Shown: positions 10,498 to 19,085 of the stretch, piece after piece | Layout: each line of letters begins with the position of its first letter | How positions within the stretch are numbered: the stretch's first letter is position 1 | Assembly: GCF_007845675.1 (NCBI RefSeq) | Contig: NZ_VOBR01000004.1 | Span: 384,783-448,782 of the forward strand | Direction: 5' to 3' | Source: Lentzea tibetensis | Lineage (GTDB): Bacteria > Actinomycetota > Actinomycetes > Mycobacteriales > Pseudonocardiaceae | DNA length: 64,000 bases | Notes under the pieces: generated by a model | Seen by the model: only the letters and a program-made list of their open reading frames with translations | Databases searched by the model: none | What the model was told of the DNA's origin: nothing | Made by a program: the position numbers and the translations under genes

Positions 10498-11337
10498 TCA
10501 CCCGTCCAGGCGGGTTAGCTCCTCCGCGGTCAACTCCAGGTGGGTGGCCGCGGCCGAGTCGCGGATGCTGGCCGGGCGCGACGAGCCGGGGATCGGGATG
10601 ACGACCGGCGCCTTCGCGAGCATCCACGCCAGGCACACCTGCTGCGGGCTCACGCCGTGCGCGTCGCCGATCTCCTTGAACCCTCCGGCGAGGCCGCCCG
10701 CGCTGCTGATGCCGCCGAGCGGGCTCCACGGCAGGAACGCGATGCCGAGCTTCGCGCACAGCTCCAGCTCGGGCTCGCTCGACCGGAACGACGGGGAGAA
10801 CTGGTTCTGCACGGCCGCGAGCCGTCCGCCGAGGATCTCGTTGGCCTCGACGATCTCCGCCGGGTTGAAGTTGGACACGCCCGCGTAGCGGATCTTGCCC
10901 TCGTCCAGCAGCTCGGCGAGCGCGCCGACCGACTCCCCGACCGGGACATTCGGGTCCGGCCGGTGGAACTGGTAGAGGAAGATCTCGTCGACGTCGAGCC
11001 GCCGCAGCGACCCCTCGACCGCCTTCTTCAGGTACTCGGGCCTGCCGTCGAGCGCCCAGCCGCCGCCGGGCGTGCGGGTGTGGCCGCCCTTGGTCGCGAC
11101 GTACACCTCGGCCGCCATGCCGTCCAGCGCGTCGGCGATGAGCTCCTCGTTGTGCCCGAAGTCCGTGTCGTCGAGCGAGTACGCGTCGGCGGTGTCGATC
11201 AGGGTGACGCCCGCGTCGATCGCGGCGTGGATCGTGTTGACGGCCTGGGCCCGGTCCGGCCTGCCCTCGATCGAGATGGGCATGCCGCCCAGCCCGATCG
11301 CGCTGACCTCGGTCTCTCCGATGCGACGCAGTTGCAT
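10498..11337 (-). CDS. Aldo/keto reductase
   Basis: This 279-residue NADP-dependent oxidoreductase has the AKR barrel layout. Catalytic residues are visible as DTADAYS (Asp and Tyr), VATKGG (Lys) and YQFHRPD (His). SNFNPAEI and PWSPLGG are typical downstream blocks, and the cofactor-binding IPGSSRPASI lies near the C terminus. Substrate is unknown. The ATG at 11337 gives the normal N terminus MQLRRIGETEVSAIGLGG; a longer open frame upstream is antisense to the LysR gene. Divergence from a LysR regulator, 70 bases away, suggests that regulator controls it. Confidence 0.92.
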   Translation of the reverse strand: MQLRRIGETEVSAIGLGGMPISIEGRPDRAQAVNTIHAAIDAGVTLIDTADAYSLDDTDFGHNEELIADALDGMAAEVYVATKGGHTRTPGGGWALDGRPEYLKKAVEGSLRRLDVDEIFLYQFHRPDPNVPVGESVGALAELLDEGKIRYAGVSNFNPAEIVEANEILGGRLAAVQNQFSPSFRSSEPELELCAKLGIAFLPWSPLGGISSAGGLAGGFKEIGDAHGVSPQQVCLAWMLAKAPVVIPIPGSSRPASIRDSAAATHLELTAEELTRLDG

Positions 11338-11407
11338 GTGTCCACTGTGCCGCCTGGCGATTAAGCTGTCCAACGCAAAGAACTGATGCCATTGAGCGCT
11401 ACGGGTG

Positions 11408-12307
11408 ATGAATGTGGAACTTCGCCAGCTCGAATACTTCGTCGCGGTCGCCGAGGAGTGCCATTTCACGCGTGCCGCGCGCCGGATGCACGTCGCCCAG
11501 TCGGGTCTGTCGGCGTCCATCAGAGCGCTCGAGGTCGAACTGGGCGCACCGCTCTTCCTGCGCACCACCCGCCAGGTCGAGCTGACCCAGGCCGGCCGCG
11601 CGCTGCTGCCCGAGGCGCGGCGCGCGCTCGGCACGATCGAGTCGGCGCGCGACGCGGTCGCCGCCGTGCAGGGCCTGCTGCGCGGCACGCTGTCCGTCGG
11701 CTCGCTCCAGTGCCTGCACGTGGTGCACCTGCCCGCCGTGCTGGCGCGGTTCCACGAGCAGCACCCCGGCGTCGAGATCCGCATGCGCCAGGCCGGGTGC
11801 GGCGAGCTCGTCGAGGAGGTCCGCGCTGGGCACCTCGACATCGCGTTCGTCACCCGCCAGCCGAAGACGGCCGACGACGTGCGGGTGTCCACTCTGGCCT
11901 CGGAACCGCTGGTGCTCGCGTGCGCGCCGGAAAGCCCTTTCGCCGGACGGGAGTCCGTCTCGCTCGACGAGCTGGCCGGTCAGTCCTTCGTGGACTTCAA
12001 CCCGGACTGGGGCACCCGCGACGAGGTCGACCGCAGGCTCGCGCGGGCCGGTGTCGAGCGGCACGTCGCGGTCGAGGTCAACGACGTGCACTCACTTCTT
12101 GACTTCGTCGGCTTCGGGCTCGGCGTCGCACTCGTTCCGCAGTCGTTCGCCGTCAAGCCCACGCGGGCGCACTTCGTCGGACTCGCCGGCGACGCGCCCT
12201 CGGTCGAGACCGTTGTCGTCACGAGCAACGCGGTCAGCGCGGCCGCCTCCGCCCTGGTGGACATAGTTCTTGAAGCGAAGTCCGGCCGCGTCCGCGTCGC
12301 CGGTTAG
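11408..12307 (+). CDS. LysR-family transcriptional regulator
   Basis: The 299-residue protein begins with ELRQLEYFVAVAEECHFTRA, the LysR winged helix-turn-helix, and continues with the SGLSASIRALEVELG recognition region. The C-terminal two-lobe effector domain covers about residues 90-290. Starts at GTG 11405, ATG 11408 and GTG 11414 are all possible. LysR proteins usually regulate the divergent neighbour, here the aldo/keto reductase, in response to a small-molecule ligand. Its last 216 bases lie antisense to the open frame of the convergent pentapeptide-type gene, which is unusual. Confidence 0.9.
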   Translation: MNVELRQLEYFVAVAEECHFTRAARRMHVAQSGLSASIRALEVELGAPLFLRTTRQVELTQAGRALLPEARRALGTIESARDAVAAVQGLLRGTLSVGSLQCLHVVHLPAVLARFHEQHPGVEIRMRQAGCGELVEEVRAGHLDIAFVTRQPKTADDVRVSTLASEPLVLACAPESPFAGRESVSLDELAGQSFVDFNPDWGTRDEVDRRLARAGVERHVAVEVNDVHSLLDFVGFGLGVALVPQSFAVKPTRAHFVGLAGDAPSVETVVVTSNAVSAAASALVDIVLEAKSGRVRVAG

Positions 12308-13213
12308 CGCCCACCCGGTCGTGTCCGTCCGGAAGTCGGTGTCCGGCAACACCTCCAGCGCGCCGATCTGCTCGGCCGGTGGCTCGTTGCTGGGGTGGAA
12401 GAACATGCCGACCTTGGCGCCGGTCAGCTCGACCTCGGTCTTGAACGTGACCTCCTGGAACGAGACCCCGCCCATCAGCTCGGCCTCGCCCAGCTGGAGC
12501 CTGCCGTGGAACGTCGCGCCGGAGAACAGCGCGGGACGGCACGTGTGCAGCCCGCGGAACCGGCTGTAGCCGTAGAACTGGGCGCGGCGCGCGGTGAGCC
12601 AGCCGATCCGCCTGCCCTCCAGCCGGAAGTACTCGAGCGAAGCACCGCTGAGGTCCAGGTCGTACATCGGGCCGGAGTGCCGGTCGTCGCCCCACGGCAG
12701 CAGATCCGTGATCAGCCGTTGCGCGGTCTGGCGCACCATCCGCTCGTGGTCGTTCTCGTGCACGTTGCCCAGGTGGTGCCGATCCGGGTCCGCCGAACCC
12801 TCGTCGAACGAGGGATGGGTGAACGGCCGGCGCAGGTACGCGCACAGGACGTCCAGCACGGTCTGCTTGTAGCGCGGCGTGGACTCGGCCAGCCCGCCCA
12901 GCGCGTGCATCGCGCCGAGCCGCACCTGGTCCGCGTCGTGGCCGAGCATCTCGACCGCGCGGGCGAACCGCTCGTCGGCGATCTTGTCGGTCTCCAGCCC
13001 GTGCTTGGCCTTCTCGATCGCCTGCCGGGCCTCGTCCGTCTGGCGGCGCCGGTCGTTGAGCCACAACGCGTACAGCGCGACGACCGCACCGCCCGCGACG
13101 CCCGCGGTCTTCACGATGTCGATCTTGGGGGTGTTCTTGTCCCACAGGAGGATCCCCACGCCGGTGCCGACGGTCACCACGACCGCCGTCAGCACCGCCA
13201 TCAGCCAGCGCAC
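12092..13213 (-). CDS. Membrane pentapeptide-type protein, second copy, with extended tail
   Basis: A 373-residue frame opens at GTG 13213, which has GGAGGGG 8 bases upstream; ATG 13201 is an alternative. Two hydrophobic segments (LMAVLTAVVVTVGTGVGILL, then a VAGGAVVALYALWL segment) precede NDRRRQTDEARQAIEK. The middle contains RFARAVEMLGHDADQVRLGA and AYLRRPF, a conserved block of actinobacterial pentapeptide-repeat proteins, then loose A(D/N)LxF-like repeats (FSGATF, LGEAEL, FQEVTF, LTGAKV). It is paralogous to the upstream neighbour. The last 72 or so residues, after about residue 300, are antisense to the LysR gene and are charged and low in structure, so an ancestral stop may have been lost. 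Function unknown. Confidence 0.7.
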   Translation of the reverse strand: MRWLMAVLTAVVVTVGTGVGILLWDKNTPKIDIVKTAGVAGGAVVALYALWLNDRRRQTDEARQAIEKAKHGLETDKIADERFARAVEMLGHDADQVRLGAMHALGGLAESTPRYKQTVLDVLCAYLRRPFTHPSFDEGSADPDRHHLGNVHENDHERMVRQTAQRLITDLLPWGDDRHSGPMYDLDLSGASLEYFRLEGRRIGWLTARRAQFYGYSRFRGLHTCRPALFSGATFHGRLQLGEAELMGGVSFQEVTFKTEVELTGAKVGMFFHPSNEPPAEQIGALEVLPDTDFRTDTTGWALTGDADAAGLRFKNYVHQGGGGRADRVARDDNGLDRGRVAGESDEVRPRGLDGERLRNECDAEPEADEVKK

Positions 13214-14112
13214 TCGAGCCCCTCCGGTTCCTTCGCCCAACTGGACCTGTCGAACTTCGTCTCACCGAGGAACTTCGTGCCGGTGAACACCGCCACGTCC
13301 TCGGCCTTGAACCGGCTGAACCACGCCCGGCCGGAGATCTCGCTGTGGTGCATGAAGAAGCGCCCGGACGACGTCGCCTCGGTCAGGTACAGGTCGCCGT
13401 GGATCTTCATGTGGTGGAACGCGTTCGACTCCACCAGCCTGGCGACCCGTGCGACCAGGTCGCCGACCTGCCGGTAGGAGAGGTCGAAGTACTCCAGGTG
13501 CGCCTTGGTGAGGTTCAGGTCGTACAGCGGCGCACCCTCGTCCGACACGTGCGGCAGGAGCTCGGCGATCAGCCGCTGCGACGTCAGCCTGACCTCCAGC
13601 TCGGCCTCGTCCTGCGCGTACGGCCGCCGCAGGTACGCGCAGAGGATGTCGAGCACGGTCTGGGTGTACTCGGCCCGCGACCGCGCCAGCCCCGCCAGCG
13701 CGTGCATCGCGCCCACGCGCACCTGGGTCGTCTCGTGCCCCAGCAGCTCGATGGCGCGCGCGAACCGCTCGTCGGCGACGCGGGACCGGTCGTGCTCCGC
13801 GCGTTGGTCCTCGAGGAGCTGACGGTCCTTCTCGATCACCTGACGGGCCTCGTCCGTTCGGCGCCGCCGGTCGTTCAGCCAAAGGGCGTACAGCGCGATG
13901 ACCGCGCCGCCCGCCAGGCCGCCGGTTTTGATGGCCTCGCTCTTCGGAGTGCCGGGGTCCACCACCAGCAGGAAGCCTCCTACCAGCAGGAACAGGCCGA
14001 GCGAGCCGAGTATTGACGGCACGAGGAGGCTTTCCCTGCGTTGGTGCTTGCGCAGCAGTGCGACGAGTGCCACAACTACGACAACGGCACCAACGATCCA
14101 GAGGAACCTCAC
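13201..14112 (-). CDS. Membrane pentapeptide-type protein, first copy
   Basis: This 303-residue protein starts at GTG 14112 (VRFLWIVGAVVVVVALVALL). Three hydrophobic segments lie in the first 95 residues, followed by NDRRRRTDEARQVIEKDRQLLEDQ, which may form a coiled coil. The block RFARAIELLGHETTQVRVGA and ILCAYLRRPY is shared with the downstream copy at clearly more than half identity. C-terminal pentapeptide-like strands include LTKAHLEYF, FMHHSEI, FKAEDVAVF and FLGETKF. Such proteins are membrane anchored with a cytoplasmic right-handed beta-helix; some actinobacterial relatives sit beside defence or signalling genes, but no role can be assigned. It overlaps the next gene's start by 13 bases. 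Confidence 0.75.
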   Translation of the reverse strand: MRFLWIVGAVVVVVALVALLRKHQRRESLLVPSILGSLGLFLLVGGFLLVVDPGTPKSEAIKTGGLAGGAVIALYALWLNDRRRRTDEARQVIEKDRQLLEDQRAEHDRSRVADERFARAIELLGHETTQVRVGAMHALAGLARSRAEYTQTVLDILCAYLRRPYAQDEAELEVRLTSQRLIAELLPHVSDEGAPLYDLNLTKAHLEYFDLSYRQVGDLVARVARLVESNAFHHMKIHGDLYLTEATSSGRFFMHHSEISGRAWFSRFKAEDVAVFTGTKFLGETKFDRSSWAKEPEGLECAG

Positions 14113-14204
14113 GAGACCGGCATTCTGCCAACCAGACGGTGTGCCTGGCCGACGAATTGGCCCATGATGTTCCGAACGGGTCCGAACGCGGATGAGGTGA
14201 GGGC

Positions 14205-15017
14205 GTGGAGCGGCCGAACTGGGCGCCGGGAGACATCGACCTGGAGAGGCCGAGCGTCGCACGGGTCTACGACTACTGGCTGGGCGGCGCGCACAACTTC
14301 GCCGCCGACCGCGCCGTGGCGCAGCGCATCCTGGAGGACGTGCCGCACCTGCGCGGGGTGATCGTGAACCACCGCTCCTTCCTGCGCCGTGCGGTCAAGC
14401 ACCTGGTGTCGGTGGGCGTGCGGCAGTTCCTCGACCTCGGCTCGGGCATCCCGACCGTGGGGAACGTGCACGAGATCGCGCAGGGCGCCGACCCGACCTC
14501 GAAGGTCGTCTACGTGGACATCGACCCGGTCGCGGTCGCGCACAGCCGGTCGCTGCTGCTGGACAACGACCAGGTGAACGTCCTGCAGACCGACGTCCGC
14601 GACGCTGCCGTGGTGCTCAAGTCGCCCGAGGTCACCGAGCTGCTGGACTTCGACCAGCCGATCGCGGTGCTGATGGTCGCCCTGCTGCACTTCGTGCCGG
14701 ACGGCGAGCATCCGCGCGAGATCATCGCGGCCTACCGCGACGCGCTGCCGGCCGGCAGCTACCTCGCGATGTCGCACGCGGGCTACGAGCCGGGCGAGTG
14801 GGACCCCAACTGGAACGCCGCCCGGACCGCCTACAACAGCAACGTCCAGCAGATGACCTACCGGACCAAGGCCGAGATCATCTCGATGTTCGACGGGTTC
14901 GAGCTGGTCGAGCCCGGTGTGGCGAGGCTGCCGCTGTGGCAGCCGGACTCACCGGACGACGTCGGCGACGACGCGGCCACGTTCCTCGGCTTCGGAGCGG
15001 TCGGACGGAAGGCGTGA
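14205..15017 (+). CDS. DUF574-family SAM-dependent methyltransferase
   Basis: The 270-residue product carries the DUF574 hallmark N terminus, SVARVYDYWLGGAHNFAADR, and the SAM-binding glycine motif QFLDLGSGIPTVGN near residue 78. VVYVDIDPVAVAHS supplies the acidic residue that binds the SAM ribose. This family is greatly expanded in actinomycetes, and the substrate is unknown for most members. It ends 61 bases before the GGDEF/EAL gene on the same strand. The GTG at 14205 is preceded by GAGGTGAGGG. It is divergent from the pentapeptide pair with 92 bases between starts. Confidence 0.9.
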   Translation: MERPNWAPGDIDLERPSVARVYDYWLGGAHNFAADRAVAQRILEDVPHLRGVIVNHRSFLRRAVKHLVSVGVRQFLDLGSGIPTVGNVHEIAQGADPTSKVVYVDIDPVAVAHSRSLLLDNDQVNVLQTDVRDAAVVLKSPEVTELLDFDQPIAVLMVALLHFVPDGEHPREIIAAYRDALPAGSYLAMSHAGYEPGEWDPNWNAARTAYNSNVQQMTYRTKAEIISMFDGFELVEPGVARLPLWQPDSPDDVGDDAATFLGFGAVGRKA

Positions 15018-15078
15018 AAGTCGACTCCACAGCGCGACCGCCCGTATGCTGCGCGTTCGTGGCGGTAGGGCCAGCGAC

Positions 15079-17244
15079 ATGACCGAACGGGTTGACCACC
15101 GGGTGCGTGACGACCGATCTCATCTGGACCCGGCAGTGCTTGCCGGGGCCGAGTCCTTCGCGCGCAGCTGGGCCACCGCCGTCATCGGCAGCAGCTACGT
15201 CCCGATGACGAGGGCCGAGGTCGCGCAGCACCTCCAAGACCTCACGGAGATGCTGGTCGAGGCGCTGTACGCGACCCCGTTCCGCACCGCGCCCGGCTAC
15301 GAGATCGGCGCGCGCCTCGTCGACGCGCACTTCACCGGCACGGACACGCTCGGCCGCACCATCCAGCTCGTCGGCGACGACCTGCTCGTCGAGCTGGGCG
15401 CCGACAGCGACGACCGGCTCCGCTCCCGGCTCGCCGCGCTCCAGGGCGCGCTGTCGGCCGGCTACGCCCGCGCGCTGCGCGAACGCACCCTCGCCGAGCA
15501 GGAGGCCATCCGCGCCGCCGTGCTCGACGCCCGCGACCAGGCCGAGGCCGCGCTGCGCGCCTCGGAGGCCCGGTTCCGCGCCATGTTCACCGAGGCCGCG
15601 ATCGGCATCGGCATCGCGGACATCGAGGGCCGGATACTGGACGTCAACCAGGCGTTGCAGGACATGCTCGGCTTCAGCGTCGAGGAGATGCGCCAGTACA
15701 ACGTCCGCGACCTGATGCACCCGGAGGACGCGGGCAGCGTCTGGCGGCTCTACGACCAGCTCATCGCGGGCGAGTGCGACCACTACCGCGCCGAGAAGCG
15801 GTTCCACCGCGCGGACGGCGAGCAGGTGTGGACGCACCTCACGCTGTCGCTGGTGCGCGACGACCACGGCGAGCCGCAGTACCAGGTCGCGATGATCGAG
15901 GACGTCACCGATCGCCACCTGCTGCAGAACCGGCTGCGCTACCAGGCGCTGCACGACCCGCTGACCGGGCTGCCGAACCGCGCGCTGTTCCTCGAACGGC
16001 TGGGCCGCGTGTTCAACAACCGCGGCAAGCGCAGGCGCGCCGGGCTCTGCTACCTGGACCTGGACGGCTTCAAGGTCATCAACGACTCGCTCGGCCACGA
16101 CATCGGCGACCAGCTGCTCGTCGAGGTCGGCAGGCGGCTCGACCACTCGGTGTCCGGCGAGGGCAAGCTCGTCGCACGGATGGGCGGCGACGAGTTCGTG
16201 ATCCTCGTCGAGGGCTCGAGCGGCACGGACGACATCGTGCAGGTCGCGGATCGGGTGCTGCGCGAGATGGAGGCTCCGATCCGGATCAGCGGGCACGAGC
16301 TGTCCGTCTCGGCGTCCATCGGCATCGTCGAACGCCCGCTGGCGGGCACGACCGCCGCGGACCTGATGCGGGACGCGGACATCACGCTCTACTGGGCCAA
16401 GGCGGACGGCAAGTCGCGCTGGGCGCTGTACGACCCGGAGCGCAACGCCCGCGAGGTCGCCAGGTTCACCCTGTCCGCGACGATGCCACGCGCGTTGGAA
16501 CGCGACGAGTTCTACGTCGAGTACCAGCCGCTGGTGCGGCTCGAGGACAGCACGGTCGTCGGCGTCGAGGCGCTGGTCCGCTGGCAGCACCCCGAGTTCG
16601 GCCGGCTCGCGCCGGACCGGTTCATCGAGCTGGCCGAGGAGACCGGCCTCATCGTGCCGCTCGGCCGGTGGGTGCTGCGCAAGGCGTGCGAGGAGGCCCG
16701 CCGCTGGCTCGTCGAGTTCGGTGACGCGGCGCCGTTCGTGTCGGTGAACCTGGCCGTGCGCCAGTCCCGCGACCCCGAGCTGGTCCGCGACGTGAAGCGG
16801 ATCCTCGACGAGTGCGCCTTACCCCCGCACCACCTGCAGCTGGAGCTCACGGAGAGCGCCATCATGGGCACCGCCGACGAGCCGCTCGAGTCGCTGCGGG
16901 CGTTGTCGGACATGGGGATCAAGATCGCGATCGACGACTTCGGCACCGGGTACTCGAACCTCGCGTACCTGAAGCACCTGCCGGTGCACGAGCTGAAGAT
17001 CGCCGGATCGTTCATGGAGGGCCTGCGGGCGGCCGACGAGGAAGACCCCGTCGACTCGCAGATCGTCGCCACGCTGGTGCAGCTGGCCCACGCGCTGCGC
17101 CTCGGCGTGACCGCGGAGGGCGTCGAAACCCCCGCGCAGGCCAAGCGACTGCACCGCATCGGGTGCGACACCGGTCAGGGCTGGTTCTTCGCCCGTCCCG
17201 GCCCGCCCGACGCCATCGACAGCCTGTTGCGTGGTGATCTCTAA
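15079..17244 (+). CDS. PAS-GGDEF-EAL cyclic-di-GMP turnover protein
   Basis: The 721-residue protein has an unassigned helical N-terminal domain (1-150), a PAS sensor (about 170-290, starting RFRAMFTEAAIGIGIADIEG), a GGDEF domain and an EAL domain. GGDEF is intact as MGGDEF near residue 369, and EAL is intact as GVEALVRW near residue 497. DDFGTGYSN and TAEGVET, needed for metal binding and catalysis, are also intact. The protein can therefore in principle both make and degrade cyclic di-GMP, which controls development in actinomycetes through BldD. No transmembrane segment is seen, so the input is cytoplasmic. ATG 15046 is an alternative start 11 residues upstream. Confidence 0.9.
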   Translation: MTERVDHRVRDDRSHLDPAVLAGAESFARSWATAVIGSSYVPMTRAEVAQHLQDLTEMLVEALYATPFRTAPGYEIGARLVDAHFTGTDTLGRTIQLVGDDLLVELGADSDDRLRSRLAALQGALSAGYARALRERTLAEQEAIRAAVLDARDQAEAALRASEARFRAMFTEAAIGIGIADIEGRILDVNQALQDMLGFSVEEMRQYNVRDLMHPEDAGSVWRLYDQLIAGECDHYRAEKRFHRADGEQVWTHLTLSLVRDDHGEPQYQVAMIEDVTDRHLLQNRLRYQALHDPLTGLPNRALFLERLGRVFNNRGKRRRAGLCYLDLDGFKVINDSLGHDIGDQLLVEVGRRLDHSVSGEGKLVARMGGDEFVILVEGSSGTDDIVQVADRVLREMEAPIRISGHELSVSASIGIVERPLAGTTAADLMRDADITLYWAKADGKSRWALYDPERNAREVARFTLSATMPRALERDEFYVEYQPLVRLEDSTVVGVEALVRWQHPEFGRLAPDRFIELAEETGLIVPLGRWVLRKACEEARRWLVEFGDAAPFVSVNLAVRQSRDPELVRDVKRILDECALPPHHLQLELTESAIMGTADEPLESLRALSDMGIKIAIDDFGTGYSNLAYLKHLPVHELKIAGSFMEGLRAADEEDPVDSQIVATLVQLAHALRLGVTAEGVETPAQAKRLHRIGCDTGQGWFFARPGPPDAIDSLLRGDL

Positions 17245-17264
17245 CACGGGGCATCCCCGGTGGC

Positions 17265-19085
17265 ATGAAGTCACTGGTGGTCGCTCTCGTGTTGGCGGTG
17301 GTGCCCGTGCCCGCGGCGGACGTCGTTCCCCTTCCCGCGGACAAGCAGGCGTTCGGCACGGCTCGTGAGCGATCGAGCCCGGTCTGGTTCACGGTCGGCC
17401 ACCAGGGCCTGTCGGAGATCTTCTACCCGGACCTGAGCACGCCCGCGACGCGCGAGACGACGCTGCTGGTCGACGGCTCTCCCGCCGAGTCGTCGCGCAC
17501 CGAACCCGCGGACGACCGCAGCCTCACGTTCCGGCAGTCGTTGCGCGGCAAGGGGTGGACGGCGACCGTCACCTACGTGACCGACCCGGCGCGGGCAACC
17601 GTGCTCGCGGACGTGTCCCTGTCGTCGCACCGTCCGGTGCGGGTGTCCGTCCGGCACGTGCCGATGAAGCCCACGTCGGTCGTCGTGGGTGATCTGCGGC
17701 TGGACGGCGTGCGGAACCGGCACGCGACGTTCGCGGTCGGCTTCGGTGACGACGCGCGTGCCGTGGCCGAGGAGTCGCTGCGGCGCGGATTCCCCGCGGT
17801 GGCACGGGACTACGCACGTGGCTGGCACGAGTACCTGTCCGGGCTGCGCAGGCCGCGGTCCGCCGACCGGCGGCTGTACGACACGTCGGTGATGGTGCTG
17901 GCCGCGACCGAGGACAAGCGCAACCCCGGCGCGCTGATCGCGTCGCCGAGCTTCCCGTGGGCGTTCGGGTTCGACCGGACCATCGCACCCGAGCTCGGCC
18001 CGTACGCGCTGGTGTGGCCGCGCGACCTCTACCACGTGGCGACGGCCATGATCGCCGCCGGCGACCGCGGGATGGCGGACCGGGCGCTGGACTTCATGCT
18101 GCGGCGTCAGCAGCAGCCGGACGGACACCTGGCGCAGAACACCCGCGTCGACGGGACGCCGTACTGGACCAGCGTCCAGCTCGACGAGACCGCCGCCCCG
18201 ATGCTGCTGGCCTGGCAGCTCGGCCGCACAGACCAGTCCACGATGGACGCGCTGCGCCGGGCGGCCGACTTCCTGGTCGCGCACGGCCCGGTGACGGAGC
18301 AGGAGCGCTGGGAGAACCAGAGCGGGTACTCGCCCGCCACGATCGCGTCCGCGGTCGCCGGGCTCGTCTGCTACGCGGACCTGTTGCGGCGCACCGGACA
18401 GGACGGCACCGCCTACCTGAAGGTGGCCGACGAGTGGCAGGCCCGCGTCGAGTCGTGGACCGTCACGCGCACCGGGCCGTTCTCGAAGGACCCGTACTAC
18501 CTGCGGCTCACCAAGGACGGGCGGCCGGACGTGGGCACGCGGTACAACCTGGGCGACAACAACCCCGGTGACGCCGACCAGCGCGCGGTCGTCGACCCCA
18601 GCTTCCTCGAGCTGGTGCGACTGGGTGTGAAGGACGCGTCCGACCCGGTCGTCGCGAACTCGGTGGCCGTGGTGGACCAGCAGCTGCGCGTCGGCCGGTA
18701 CTGGCACCGGTTCACCGCTGACGGGTACGGCGAGACCGCGGACGGCAGGCCGTGGAACATCAACTGGCCGACGCCCACCCGCACGCACGGGCGGCTGTGG
18801 CCGATCTTCTCCGGCGAACGCGGCGAGTACGAACTGCTGCTGGGACGGGATGCGCGGCCGCGGCTGCGCGACATCGCACGCACCGCGAACAGCGGCCGCA
18901 TGCTGCCCGAGCAGGTGTGGGAGACGACGTTCACCGGCACGACCTCGGCGACGCCGCTCGCCTGGACGCACGCCCAGTACGTGCGGCTCGCCTGGTCGAT
19001 CGACGCGGGCCGCCCGGTGGAGCGGCCCGACGTCGTCGCCTGTCGTTACGTCAGCGGCGTATCGAGCCGACCGGCCTGCCGTTGA
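17265..19085 (+). CDS. Secreted GH15 family glycosidase (glucoamylase/glucodextranase-like)
   Basis: The 606-residue protein has a signal peptide (KSLVVALVLAVVPVPA) and then the beta-sandwich domain of prokaryotic GH15 enzymes (FTVGHQGLSEIFYPDLSTPA near residue 44). The (alpha/alpha)6 barrel covers about 190-590. Family landmarks are LVWPRDLYHVATAMIAAGD, ENQSGYSPATIASAVAGL, which holds the likely general acid Glu, and LPEQVWETT, the likely catalytic base. Substrates of relatives are alpha-1,4- or alpha-1,6-glucans. It begins 20 bases after the cyclic-di-GMP gene and overlaps the convergent GH3 gene by 35 bases at the 3' ends. Confidence 0.88.
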   Translation: MKSLVVALVLAVVPVPAADVVPLPADKQAFGTARERSSPVWFTVGHQGLSEIFYPDLSTPATRETTLLVDGSPAESSRTEPADDRSLTFRQSLRGKGWTATVTYVTDPARATVLADVSLSSHRPVRVSVRHVPMKPTSVVVGDLRLDGVRNRHATFAVGFGDDARAVAEESLRRGFPAVARDYARGWHEYLSGLRRPRSADRRLYDTSVMVLAATEDKRNPGALIASPSFPWAFGFDRTIAPELGPYALVWPRDLYHVATAMIAAGDRGMADRALDFMLRRQQQPDGHLAQNTRVDGTPYWTSVQLDETAAPMLLAWQLGRTDQSTMDALRRAADFLVAHGPVTEQERWENQSGYSPATIASAVAGLVCYADLLRRTGQDGTAYLKVADEWQARVESWTVTRTGPFSKDPYYLRLTKDGRPDVGTRYNLGDNNPGDADQRAVVDPSFLELVRLGVKDASDPVVANSVAVVDQQLRVGRYWHRFTADGYGETADGRPWNINWPTPTRTHGRLWPIFSGERGEYELLLGRDARPRLRDIARTANSGRMLPEQVWETTFTGTTSATPLAWTHAQYVRLAWSIDAGRPVERPDVVACRYVSGVSSRPACR

